From NCBI GenBank assembly GCA_964544485.1, contig CAZJBH010000001.1, forward strand, positions 1 through 62,389: a stretch of DNA of 62,389 nucleotides, in the 5' to 3' direction. The DNA comes from CAZJBH01 sp964544485 (GTDB lineage: Bacteria; Patescibacteriota; Minisyncoccia; Portnoybacterales; UBA2143). Numbering within the stretch: position 1 is the first letter of the stretch; every line of letters starts with the position of its first letter. Positions 46,326 through 52,806 of this stretch are shown here, one piece after another. The translations under genes were made by a program, and so were the position numbers. The notes under the pieces were generated by a model. It was given only the letters and a program-made list of their open reading frames with translations, was not told where the DNA came from and searched no databases.

Positions 46326-47354
46326 ATGTTTGGAAAAAATAAAAAATATTTAAAATATTTATTTGTTTTAGCCTTGTTCGGGCTATTTTTTGTTTTGTTT
46401 TTTTATTTTGATCATTCTATTTCAGTTAATCCTGAAGAATCAGAGCCAAAACAGGAAATTTCAGAAGAAATAAGCCGATTAAGCGGATTAGCTTGCCAAA
46501 ATTATAATCAGCGTTCTTTAGCTGTTGTTTTAGCGTCTGATCCGGCAGCTCGTCCCTTGGCTGGATTATCTGTTGCTGATTTAGTTATTGAAATGCCAGT
46601 GATAACCGGAAGCATTACCCGAATGCTTGCTTTTTATACTTGCGCTCAGCCAAATGAAATTGGCTCTTTAAGAAGCGCGCGTCATGATTTTATTCCTTTA
46701 GCTCAAGGCATGGATGCTATTTTAGTTCATTGGGGAGGTTCGCATTTTGCTTTGGATAAATTAGATAACCATGTTATGGATAATATTAACGCGTTAACTA
46801 ATCCTTTTAATTCTTTTTATCGAAAAAATTCAAAACCAGAGCCGCATAATGGATTTACTTCTTTAGAAAATTTGCTCCGCGCAGCAGAAAAATTCAATTA
46901 TCGTTTAGAGAATAATTTTGAAGGATATCTTTTTGATTCTTCTGAGGAACATGCTCAAATATCTAAAGTTTTACGAATTCATTATTCGCGGCCGTACTTG
47001 GTTTCTTATCGTTATGATCCAAAAACTAATTCTTATTTGCGTTTTCGCGATTATCATCAAGAAATAGATGCTAATAATAACCAGCAAGTAGCAGCTAAAA
47101 ATATTGTCATAATGCGAGTAAAATCTGTTCAAATTGAAGGCCCTGATTACAATGATCTGGATTTAGAAGGAAAAGGCGAATGCCAAGTCTATAAAAACGG
47201 CTGGGTTGAAGATTGTTTTTGGCAAAAAAGCGAGAAAAATCCTAAATCTAAGCTTAAATTTATTCATTCTGAAACTAATCAGGAAATTTCTTTTATTCCG
47301 GGCCAAGTTTGGATAGAAATAGTTGAGCCAGGACAAAAAGTGGAATGGGAATAA
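46326..47354 (+). CDS. DUF3048 (YerB-like) extracytoplasmic protein
   Basis: Protein of 342 aa taken from ATG 46326 (MFGKNKKYLKYL); the frame from 46272 would overlap the receiver gene. One N-terminal membrane anchor (FVLALFGLFFVLFFYF) is followed by the DUF3048 domain: SLAVVLASDPAARPLAGLSV, LVIEMPVITGSITRMLAFY and EIGSLRSARHDFIPLAQGMD. The C-terminal part has FIPGQVWIEIVEPGQKVEW. The family is linked to cell-wall or surface functions in Firmicutes (YerB), but the reaction is not known to me. Confidence 0.82.
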   Translation: MFGKNKKYLKYLFVLALFGLFFVLFFYFDHSISVNPEESEPKQEISEEISRLSGLACQNYNQRSLAVVLASDPAARPLAGLSVADLVIEMPVITGSITRMLAFYTCAQPNEIGSLRSARHDFIPLAQGMDAILVHWGGSHFALDKLDNHVMDNINALTNPFNSFYRKNSKPEPHNGFTSLENLLRAAEKFNYRLENNFEGYLFDSSEEHAQISKVLRIHYSRPYLVSYRYDPKTNSYLRFRDYHQEIDANNNQQVAAKNIVIMRVKSVQIEGPDYNDLDLEGKGECQVYKNGWVEDCFWQKSEKNPKSKLKFIHSETNQEISFIPGQVWIEIVEPGQKVEWE

Positions 47355-47370
47355 TTTATATTTTTAATTT

Positions 47371-48297
47371 ATGATTATTTTACTCTATGGGGCAGATACT
47401 TTTCGTTCCAGAGAAAAATTAAAAGAAGTTGTGAATGAATATCAAGCCAAACATCAATCAGGTCTAAACTTATTGCGTTTTAATAAGCCTAGCATGGAAG
47501 AAATTAGGCAATCAGTTGAAATGGTTTCTATGTTTGAAGAAAAAAAATTATTAATTTTAGAAAATGTTTTAGCTGATAAAAAATTTTCTGAAGATTTTTT
47601 TGCATATGCTAAGAAAAATAAATTAAAAGATAATTCAGAAGTAATTTTGGTTTTTTACCAATCAGATAAATTAGCGATTAGCAAGTTTAAAAAACAATTA
47701 AGCATGCAGCAGGAATTTAAACAATTAAGCGGCTGGGAATTAACTGATTGGGTAAAGAAGCGGGCTAAAAAGCATAGAGCTGAAATAAATAATTTAGCGG
47801 TTAATAAATTAATTGCTTATACAGGCCAGGATTTATGGCAATTAGATAATGAATTGCAGAAATTATCATCCTATAAAGCAGGCGGTTTAGTTCAGCCGGA
47901 AGATGTAGATAAAATGATTAAAGCTAAAGCAGATATAAATATTTTTAAAACTTTGGATGCTTTAGCAGCTAAGGATAAAAAAAAGGCTTTGCGTTTATTG
48001 CATGAACATTTAACAGAGGGAGAAAATGAGATTTACCTTTTATCAATGTTAGTTTATCAGTTGAGAATTTTATTACGCTTAAAAGATTTAATTGACAAAG
48101 GAACTCCATATTCTGAATTAGCTAAAATAACTAAATTACATCCTTATGTAATTAAAAAAAATTCAAGCCAATTAAGGAATTTTTCCATGGATCAGTTAAA
48201 GCGAATTTATCAGAGTTTATTGGAATTGGATTTGCAAATAAAAACAGGCCGTCTAGACGGCCTGATTGGGTTAGATTTATTGATCGGAGAAATTTAA
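47371..48297 (+). CDS. holA: DNA polymerase III delta subunit
   Basis: Clamp-loader delta subunit of 308 aa. Its head reads MIILLYGADTFRSREKLKEV, followed by the long helical collar. Internal motifs are SMFEEKKLLILENVLAD and the C-terminal collar WQLDNELQKLSSYKAGG. The end (IKTGRLDGLIGLDLLIGEI) matches the usual 'KTG' C-terminal region. It overlaps the rplT 3' end by 4 nt, and its last 60 nt hold the transcription terminator of the opposite operon. Confidence 0.9.
   Translation: MIILLYGADTFRSREKLKEVVNEYQAKHQSGLNLLRFNKPSMEEIRQSVEMVSMFEEKKLLILENVLADKKFSEDFFAYAKKNKLKDNSEVILVFYQSDKLAISKFKKQLSMQQEFKQLSGWELTDWVKKRAKKHRAEINNLAVNKLIAYTGQDLWQLDNELQKLSSYKAGGLVQPEDVDKMIKAKADINIFKTLDALAAKDKKKALRLLHEHLTEGENEIYLLSMLVYQLRILLRLKDLIDKGTPYSELAKITKLHPYVIKKNSSQLRNFSMDQLKRIYQSLLELDLQIKTGRLDGLIGLDLLIGEI
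48235..48264 (-). terminator. Terminator of the smpB-ssrA-infC-rpmI-rplT operon, inside holA
   Basis: Perfect 20-bp palindrome CAGGCCGTCTAGACGGCCTG (48245-48264). On the - strand it is followed by TTTTTATTTG. It sits about 30 nt past the rplT stop, within the holA coding sequence. Confidence 0.75.
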
Positions 48298-48641
48298 TTT
48301 TTTACTTTTTCAATGATCTGTTTAAAAATTTCTGGTTGTTTTTCAGCTAATTGAGCTAAGATTTTTCGATTAATTTCAATCTTAGCTTTTTTTAATCGAT
48401 TAATAAACTTGCTATAAGTTAATCCGTTTTCTCTCGCTGCTGCATTAATTTTAATTTGCCAAAGCTGGCGAAAATTCTGTTTTTTCTTTTTTCGATCATG
48501 ATAAGCATGCATTAAAGCATGGCGCAATGCGTCTTTAGCTAAGCGATATTTGCTTTTTCTGCCCCATTTATATCCCTTGGTTTGCTTTAATACTTTTTTC
48601 CTTCTTTTATTGGCAGTAGTTCCTCTTTTTACTCTAGTCAT
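48294..48641 (-). CDS. rplT: 50S ribosomal protein L20
   Basis: Protein of 115 aa with the L20 pattern: TRVKRGTTANKRRKKVLKQ, KGYKWGRKSKYRLAKDALRH, ALMHAYHDRKKKKQNFRQLW and KINAAARENGLTYSKFINRL. L20 binds 23S rRNA early in large-subunit assembly. It is the last gene of the infC-rpmI-rplT operon. Confidence 0.97.
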   Translation of the reverse strand: MTRVKRGTTANKRRKKVLKQTKGYKWGRKSKYRLAKDALRHALMHAYHDRKKKKQNFRQLWQIKINAAARENGLTYSKFINRLKKAKIEINRKILAQLAEKQPEIFKQIIEKVKN

Positions 48642-48647
48642 AATATT

Positions 48648-48848
48648 TTAATAATTCGGCAAAAGTTTTTTAATTTTTTTCTTATTATCCATTGAGATTT
48701 GTTTATCTTTTCTTTTGCTTCGAGTTTTATCTCCTGAATCCTTAGCGTTAAAATGGCTTTGATTCAAGCTTCTTCTGAATAATTTTTTAGTTCCGGTAAT
48801 TCTTATTCTTTTGCGGACGCTCTTATTTGTTTTTTGTTGTTTACTCAT
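48648..48848 (-). CDS. rpmI: 50S ribosomal protein L35
   Basis: Basic protein of 66 aa: KQQKTNKSVRKRIRITGTKK, then the L35 motif RRSLNQSHFNAKDSGDKTRS and RKDKQISMDNKKKIKKLLPN. The start overlaps the infC stop by 4 nt and the stop is 6 nt before rplT, in the normal infC-rpmI-rplT order. Confidence 0.93.
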   Translation of the reverse strand: MSKQQKTNKSVRKRIRITGTKKLFRRSLNQSHFNAKDSGDKTRSKRKDKQISMDNKKKIKKLLPNY

Positions 48849-49408
48849 ATTTTTTTTCGAATAACCAGGCTGAATCCGCGCGGCTGTCTTTTTATCTCCT
48901 GATCAAATTCTATTTCTATTTCAATAGAGTTTAGAAAATCATTTAATTTTTCTTTAGCTGTATTAAAAAGCGCTTTTTCTCTTCNNNNNNNNNNTTTGAG
49001 CATCATGTCAATTTTAACTTTATTGTTTTGATTTAAAAATTTCTCTACTTGCTTGGCTTTAAATTTTAAATCATGCGCTCCGGCGCGCGGGCTAATCCGA
49101 ACGCTTTTGACTTCAGTCTGTTTTTGTTTTGTTTTTTGTTCTTTTTCTTTTTTGCTTTGCTGGTATTGGAATTTTCCAAAATCCATTATTCGGCAGACTG
49201 GCGGTTTGGCGTTTGGCGCGATTTCAATTAGATCAAGCTCTTTTTCCTGCGCCATGCGAAGCGCTTCCTTGGTTTCAACTACTCCTAAGTTATTTCCTTT
49301 TTCATCAATTAATCTAATCGGACTAATTCTAATCCATTGATTAACGCGCGTTCTTGGTTTTTTGTTTTTTTGATAAAATTGCCTAGGTATATGTTTGTTT
49401 AAATTAAT
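48845..49408 (-). CDS. infC: Translation initiation factor IF-3 (non-ATG start; interrupted by an N run)
   Basis: IF-3 prevents premature subunit joining and checks the initiator tRNA. The frame from ATG 49255 lacks the conserved N-terminal part. Reading further upstream by hand gives TRVNQWIRISPIRLIDEKGN, then NLGVVETKEALRMAQEKELD, which is clearly IF-3. No ATG, GTG or TTG lies in this extension. The best starts are ATT at 49408 (187 aa) or a nearby ATA, echoing the AUU start of E. coli infC. Conserved PNAKPPVCRIMDFGKFQYQQ and VKSVRISPRAGAHDLKFKAK follow. The 10-N gap (48985-48994) falls on the conserved GRE-type segment. The ATT start is 10 nt after the tmRNA 3' end. Confidence 0.85.
   Translation of the reverse strand: MNLNKHIPRQFYQKNKKPRTRVNQWIRISPIRLIDEKGNNLGVVETKEALRMAQEKELDLIEIAPNAKPPVCRIMDFGKFQYQQSKKEKEQKTKQKQTEVKSVRISPRAGAHDLKFKAKQVEKFLNQNNKVKIDMMLKXXXXREKALFNTAKEKLNDFLNSIEIEIEFDQEIKRQPRGFSLVIRKKI
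48985..48994. other. Assembly gap: run of 10 N inside infC
   Basis: Ten ambiguous bases. If real length is preserved, they encode about four residues where IF-3 normally has the conserved GRE motif before the second helix, and the reading frame continues correctly on both sides. Confidence 0.99.
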
Positions 49409-49417
49409 TATTTCTAG

Positions 49418-49807
49418 TGGAGAAGACGGGAATTGAACCCGTGTCTAAAAGCAGAGTTGATTTAATAGCGCTACAAGCTTAGTTTGGTTTAAATTAAGGA
49501 TTAAAAAGTTAAAACCAAACAAAATCTTTTAAATCCTTGCCTGAGTTTAGTTCAGCAATTAATTCAGGCGAGTTAATTGCCTATTCCGATGTATATAACA
49601 CCTGTTAATTCCTATCAGAAGTCAGAAAAAACAGATGGCAAGTTGTTTTAAACAACTGCATAAGCCGGGCTGGGAACGCTAAATAGCGAAGCTACCGCGC
49701 TTTTAGCCCGTGAAAGTAAGTTTGCACTTATCTTTTTTGCAAGATTAGCGAGTTTGCGCTCGGCTTGCCTATTAAGAACATTGCTTTTATCGATGCCTTT
49801 CATCCCC
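49418..49807 (-). ncRNA. ssrA: Transfer-messenger RNA (tmRNA)
   Basis: On the - strand the RNA begins GGGGATGAAA (49807) and ends with a tRNA-like T arm (ACGGG-TTCAATT-CCCGT) and CTTCTCCA (49418). The CCA is not encoded. About 390 nt. The tag frame runs from GCA 49725 to TAA 49650-49648: ANLLSRAKSAVASLFSVPSP, then AYAVV (25 residues), with the stop inside the usual hairpin (GTTGTTTAAAACAAC). The length is above the common 8-15 residues and the end is AVV rather than LAA. tmRNA rescues stalled ribosomes with SmpB. Its 5' end abuts the smpB stop with no gap. Confidence 0.93.
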
Positions 49808-50257
49808 TTATTCTTTGTTTCTTAAAGCTCTTCCTATTCTTCGGTCAATTTCTCTTTTTTTTATTTTTTCTCTTTTATCGTATTTTCTCTTTCCTTGCCC
49901 GAGTCCAATTTCTAGTTTGATTCGATTGTGCTTAGTATAAACGCGGAGCGGTAATAAAGTCAACCCTTTTTGTTTGGTTTTGCCGATGAGGGATTTAATT
50001 TCTTTCTTATTTAATAACAATTGTCTGGTTCGAGACGGATCATAATTTTCCGGAGTATTTTTAGGCTGATAAGGAGAAATTAAACAATTGATTAAATAGG
50101 CTTGATTGTCTTTAATCGTAACATAACTTCCTTTTAAGCTAATTTTTCCGTTTTTAACAGCTTTGACTTCATGACCAAATAGAACTATCCCGGCTTCATA
50201 GGTTTCCAGGATCTTGTAATCGTATTTAGCTCGTTTGTTGATTGCTAGAGTAGGCAT
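49808..50257 (-). CDS. smpB: SsrA-binding protein SmpB
   Basis: Protein of 149 aa with the SmpB OB-fold pattern: NKRAKYDYKILETYEAGIVL, GHEVKAVKNGKISLKGSYVT, QAYLINCLISPYQPKNTPEN and LPLRVYTKHNRIKLEIGLGQ. The basic C-terminal tail (KREIDRRIGRAL) enters the mRNA channel. It binds the tRNA-like domain of tmRNA. The stop codon TAA (49810-49808) is immediately followed by the first G of ssrA at 49807. Confidence 0.97.
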   Translation of the reverse strand: MPTLAINKRAKYDYKILETYEAGIVLFGHEVKAVKNGKISLKGSYVTIKDNQAYLINCLISPYQPKNTPENYDPSRTRQLLLNKKEIKSLIGKTKQKGLTLLPLRVYTKHNRIKLEIGLGQGKRKYDKREKIKKREIDRRIGRALRNKE

Positions 50258-50286
50258 ATTTTAATACTTTAGCATTAAAATATTTG

Positions 50287-50315
50287 TTGAGTAAAGTTAA
50301 AGTTTATGATAAAAT
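50287..50315 (+). promoter_or_regulatory. Promoter of the DUF6922-like/nucleotidyltransferase pair
   Basis: TTGAGT (50287-50292), 17-nt spacer, TAAAAT (50310-50315) with extended TGA. Six nt (ACTAAT) separate the -10 from the ATG at 50322, so transcription is predicted to start on the A of ATG (leaderless). Confidence 0.7.
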
Positions 50316-50321
50316 ACTAAT

Positions 50322-50615
50322 ATGAGTAGTATTGATAAACAATTATTTTGGGATGTTGATTTTAAAGAATTGGATTTTAAAAAATATCCAAATTTTATTA
50401 TCGCTAGAATTTTAGAATACGGAGATGAAAAAGCGATTAATTGGATGTTTGATCATTTTCAAATAGATCAAATAAAGGAAACGCTTTTAACCAAAAGAGG
50501 CATTTCTTGCAAAAGCGCTAATTATTGGGCTTTAATTTTAAATATACCTAAAGATAAAGTTTTATGTTTGAAGAAACAATTTCAAAACAAACCGCGGAAA
50601 ACTTGGTTGCGTTAG
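50322..50615 (+). CDS. DUF6922-like small protein (probable antitoxin partner)
   Basis: Protein of 97 aa: LFWDVDFKELDFKKYPNFII, ARILEYGDEKAINWMFDHFQ and RGISCKSANYWALILNIPKD. The 'FWDVDFxxLDFxKYxxFII' opening with a C-terminal 'R-x-L-S-xxSxxFWxLIL' segment is, as I recall, that of DUF6922 proteins encoded next to AbiEii-type nucleotidyltransferases. Its last 52 nt overlap the nucleotidyltransferase start. I infer an antitoxin or partner role. Confidence 0.65.
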   Translation: MSSIDKQLFWDVDFKELDFKKYPNFIIARILEYGDEKAINWMFDHFQIDQIKETLLTKRGISCKSANYWALILNIPKDKVLCLKKQFQNKPRKTWLR

Positions 50616-51175
50616 GAGAATCATCTATTTTGGATAACGCTTATTTAGCCGGCGGAACCGCTTTGGCTTTGCAGGTAGGACATCGGATTTCTTATGATTT
50701 AGATTTTTTTACCAATAAAAAATTTAAACCGCATTTATTTTTAAAAAAAATCGGCAAATTTGCGAATTATCAACATCAAGAAACTAGCTGGCAAACAGTT
50801 TTAGGGAGATTGGGAGATGTTAAATTTAGCTTATTCTATTATCCTTATCCGGTAATAGAAAATTTTTCAAACTTTAAAGAAATTAAGCTTGCGTCAATTA
50901 ATGATATTGCCGCTATGAAAATCGCCGCGATAAGCGAAAGGGGGACTAAAAGAGACTTTGTAGATTTATACTTTATTTTAAAAAAGATGACAATTAGTCA
51001 GGCTTTGGATTTGTATGATAAAAAATATCAGAAATTAGCTTCTAATTCTGTGCATGTTAAGAAAAGTTTAGTCTATTTCAAAGACGCTGATCAAGAGCCA
51101 ATGCCTAGAATGTTAGAAGAAATTGCTTGGTTAGAAATTAAAAAATATTTTGAAGATTTGATTAAGGGGTTATAG
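50564..51175 (+). CDS. AbiEii/AbiGii-type nucleotidyltransferase (putative toxin)
   Basis: Protein of 203 aa with the nucleotidyltransferase active site AYLAGGTALALQVGHRISYD, then LDFFTN (Gly-Gly-Thr and the D-x-D in YDLDFF). Later motifs ASINDIAAMKIAAISERGTK and RDFVDLYFILKK are typical of AbiEii-family enzymes, used in type IV toxin-antitoxin and phage-abortive-infection systems. Together with its 52-nt overlapping partner it forms a mobile-type defence or TA pair. A clean 12-bp terminator follows. Confidence 0.82.
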   Translation: MFEETISKQTAENLVALGESSILDNAYLAGGTALALQVGHRISYDLDFFTNKKFKPHLFLKKIGKFANYQHQETSWQTVLGRLGDVKFSLFYYPYPVIENFSNFKEIKLASINDIAAMKIAAISERGTKRDFVDLYFILKKMTISQALDLYDKKYQKLASNSVHVKKSLVYFKDADQEPMPRMLEEIAWLEIKKYFEDLIKGL

Positions 51176-51193
51176 GATTGGGATAGTTAAATA

Positions 51194-51225
51194 GATAAAA
51201 ATGCCTATTGATCGGCATTTTTATC
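51194..51225 (+). terminator. Terminator after the nucleotidyltransferase gene
   Basis: Perfect 12-bp stem GATAAAAATGCC (51194-51205) / GGCATTTTTATC (51214-51225) with an 8-nt loop. The T-run is inside the right arm. Confidence 0.8.
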
Positions 51226-51241
51226 TTGCCATAATTTAAGC

Positions 51242-51270
51242 TTGAGTAAATCAAGTTTTTAAGCTATGAT
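51242..51270 (+). promoter_or_regulatory. Promoter of argS
   Basis: TTGAGT (51242-51247), 17-nt spacer, TATGAT (51265-51270), then 6 nt (TAATTT) and ATG 51277. The predicted start is the A of ATG, so the mRNA would be leaderless. Confidence 0.72.
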
Positions 51271-51276
51271 TAATTT

Positions 51277-52803
51277 ATGTTAAGAAATAAAGTTAAAAAA
51301 ATATTTAAACAAGAATTTGGCAAAGAAGTGGAAATAGAACGGCCGAATAAAACTGAACATGGAGATTACTCCACTAATTTAGCTTTGAAAAATAAGATTG
51401 ATCCAGATAAATTGATTGAACAATTAAGCAAACATGACTTATTTGATGAAGTTGTTAAAGCCGGGCCTGGTTTTGTAAATATGTATTTGTCTAAAAAGGC
51501 TTTATTCCAGGAATTAAAAGAAATTTTAGAAAAGCAAAAAGATTATGGCCAATTAGCTTTAGGCAAGCATCAAAAAATTCAAGTAGAATTTATTTCTGCT
51601 AATCCAACTGGACCATTAACAGTTGGTAATGCTAGAGGTGGTCCTTACGGAGATGTTTTAGCTAATTTTTTAGCTAAAGCTGGTTATCAAGTTGAAAAAG
51701 CGTATTATGTAAATGATGCTGGAGAGCAAATTAGGGAATTAGGCAAATCAATTCAAGGAGATAAAGAAGCTAAATATACAGGCGAGTATGTGGAAGAAAT
51801 AAAAAAGAAAATATTAGTTAAGGAAAAAGATTCTTTGAAATTGGGACAATTAGCAGCTAAATATATTTTAAAAGATTATTTACAAAAAACAGTTAATAAT
51901 TTAGGAATTAGATTCAATGAATGGATTTTTGAATCGGATTTACACAAATCAAACAAAGTAGCTAAAGTTTTAAAAGAATTAGAAAAAAAGAATTTAACTT
52001 ATTCAAAAGATAAAGCAATTTGGTTTAAATCAAAGCAATTTGGAGATGAACGAGATCGAGTTTTAGTTAAACAGAATGGAAACTATACTTATTTAGCCGG
52101 AGATATTGCTTTGCATGATTACAAGTTTAGAGAAAAGAAATTTGATAAAGCGATTAATATTTGGGGGGCTGATCATCATGGAGACATTCCTGGAATAATG
52201 GCTGGAGTAGAAGTTTTGGGTTTTAAAGATAAATTGGAAATCATTTTATTGCAATTTGTTACTATTTTGGAAAAAGGGAAACAAAAGAAAATGTCTAAAC
52301 GGTCCGGAAATTATGTTTTAATGGATGAATTGTTAGAGAAGGCCGGGCAAGATGCGGTTCGGTTTTTCTTTTTAGAAAAATCTTCAAATACGCATTTAAC
52401 TTTTGACATTGATTTAGCTCAGGAGCAATCAGCTAAAAATCCTGTTTTTTATGTTCAATACGCGCATGCTCGAATTAGCGGTATTTTAAAGAAAGTTGAG
52501 CAAGAATTTGATTTAAAGAAAATTAATTTATTGACTCATCCAGCAGAATTAAGTTTAATTAAAGAATTGATTAAATTTCCTGAAATTATTGAGGATACAG
52601 CTAAAGATTATCAAGTTCAACGGCTTCCATATTATACTTTAGACTTAGCTAGCCAGTTTCATAAGTTTTATGAAAATTGCCGGGTGATTGATAAGGAAAA
52701 TCAGGAATTAACTCAAGCTCGACTTAGTTTAGTCAAGGCTAGCCAGATAGTTTTAAAAAATAGTTTAGACTTAATGGGGATTTCAGCTCCTCAAAAAATG
52801 TAA
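51277..52803 (+). CDS. argS: Arginyl-tRNA synthetase
   Basis: Class I aaRS of 508 aa that charges tRNA-Arg. The N-terminal Add-1 domain is short. The catalytic region reads VEFISANPTGPLTVGNARGG: where the HIGH motif normally has H-[IV]-G-[HN] this protein has TVGN, so the first His is Thr. KMSKRSGNYV (KMSKS motif) is intact, and AYYVNDAG plus WGADHHGDIP support ArgRS identity. The C-terminal anticodon-binding helices end at SAPQKM. It starts an operon through ileS to the permease. Confidence 0.95.
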   Translation: MLRNKVKKIFKQEFGKEVEIERPNKTEHGDYSTNLALKNKIDPDKLIEQLSKHDLFDEVVKAGPGFVNMYLSKKALFQELKEILEKQKDYGQLALGKHQKIQVEFISANPTGPLTVGNARGGPYGDVLANFLAKAGYQVEKAYYVNDAGEQIRELGKSIQGDKEAKYTGEYVEEIKKKILVKEKDSLKLGQLAAKYILKDYLQKTVNNLGIRFNEWIFESDLHKSNKVAKVLKELEKKNLTYSKDKAIWFKSKQFGDERDRVLVKQNGNYTYLAGDIALHDYKFREKKFDKAINIWGADHHGDIPGIMAGVEVLGFKDKLEIILLQFVTILEKGKQKKMSKRSGNYVLMDELLEKAGQDAVRFFFLEKSSNTHLTFDIDLAQEQSAKNPVFYVQYAHARISGILKKVEQEFDLKKINLLTHPAELSLIKELIKFPEIIEDTAKDYQVQRLPYYTLDLASQFHKFYENCRVIDKENQELTQARLSLVKASQIVLKNSLDLMGISAPQKM

Positions 52804-52806
52804 TTT

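Noticed and set aside
49053..49340. Two + strand frames of 95 and 62 aa opposite infC
   Set aside because: Shadows of infC, which is certain by its IF-3 motifs; neither has an SD or family match.
49418..49807. A tRNA gene at the 49420-49440 T arm
   Set aside because: The T arm and acceptor belong to tmRNA; no anticodon arm lies at tRNA distance, whereas the tag frame and 5' GGGGATG fit ssrA.
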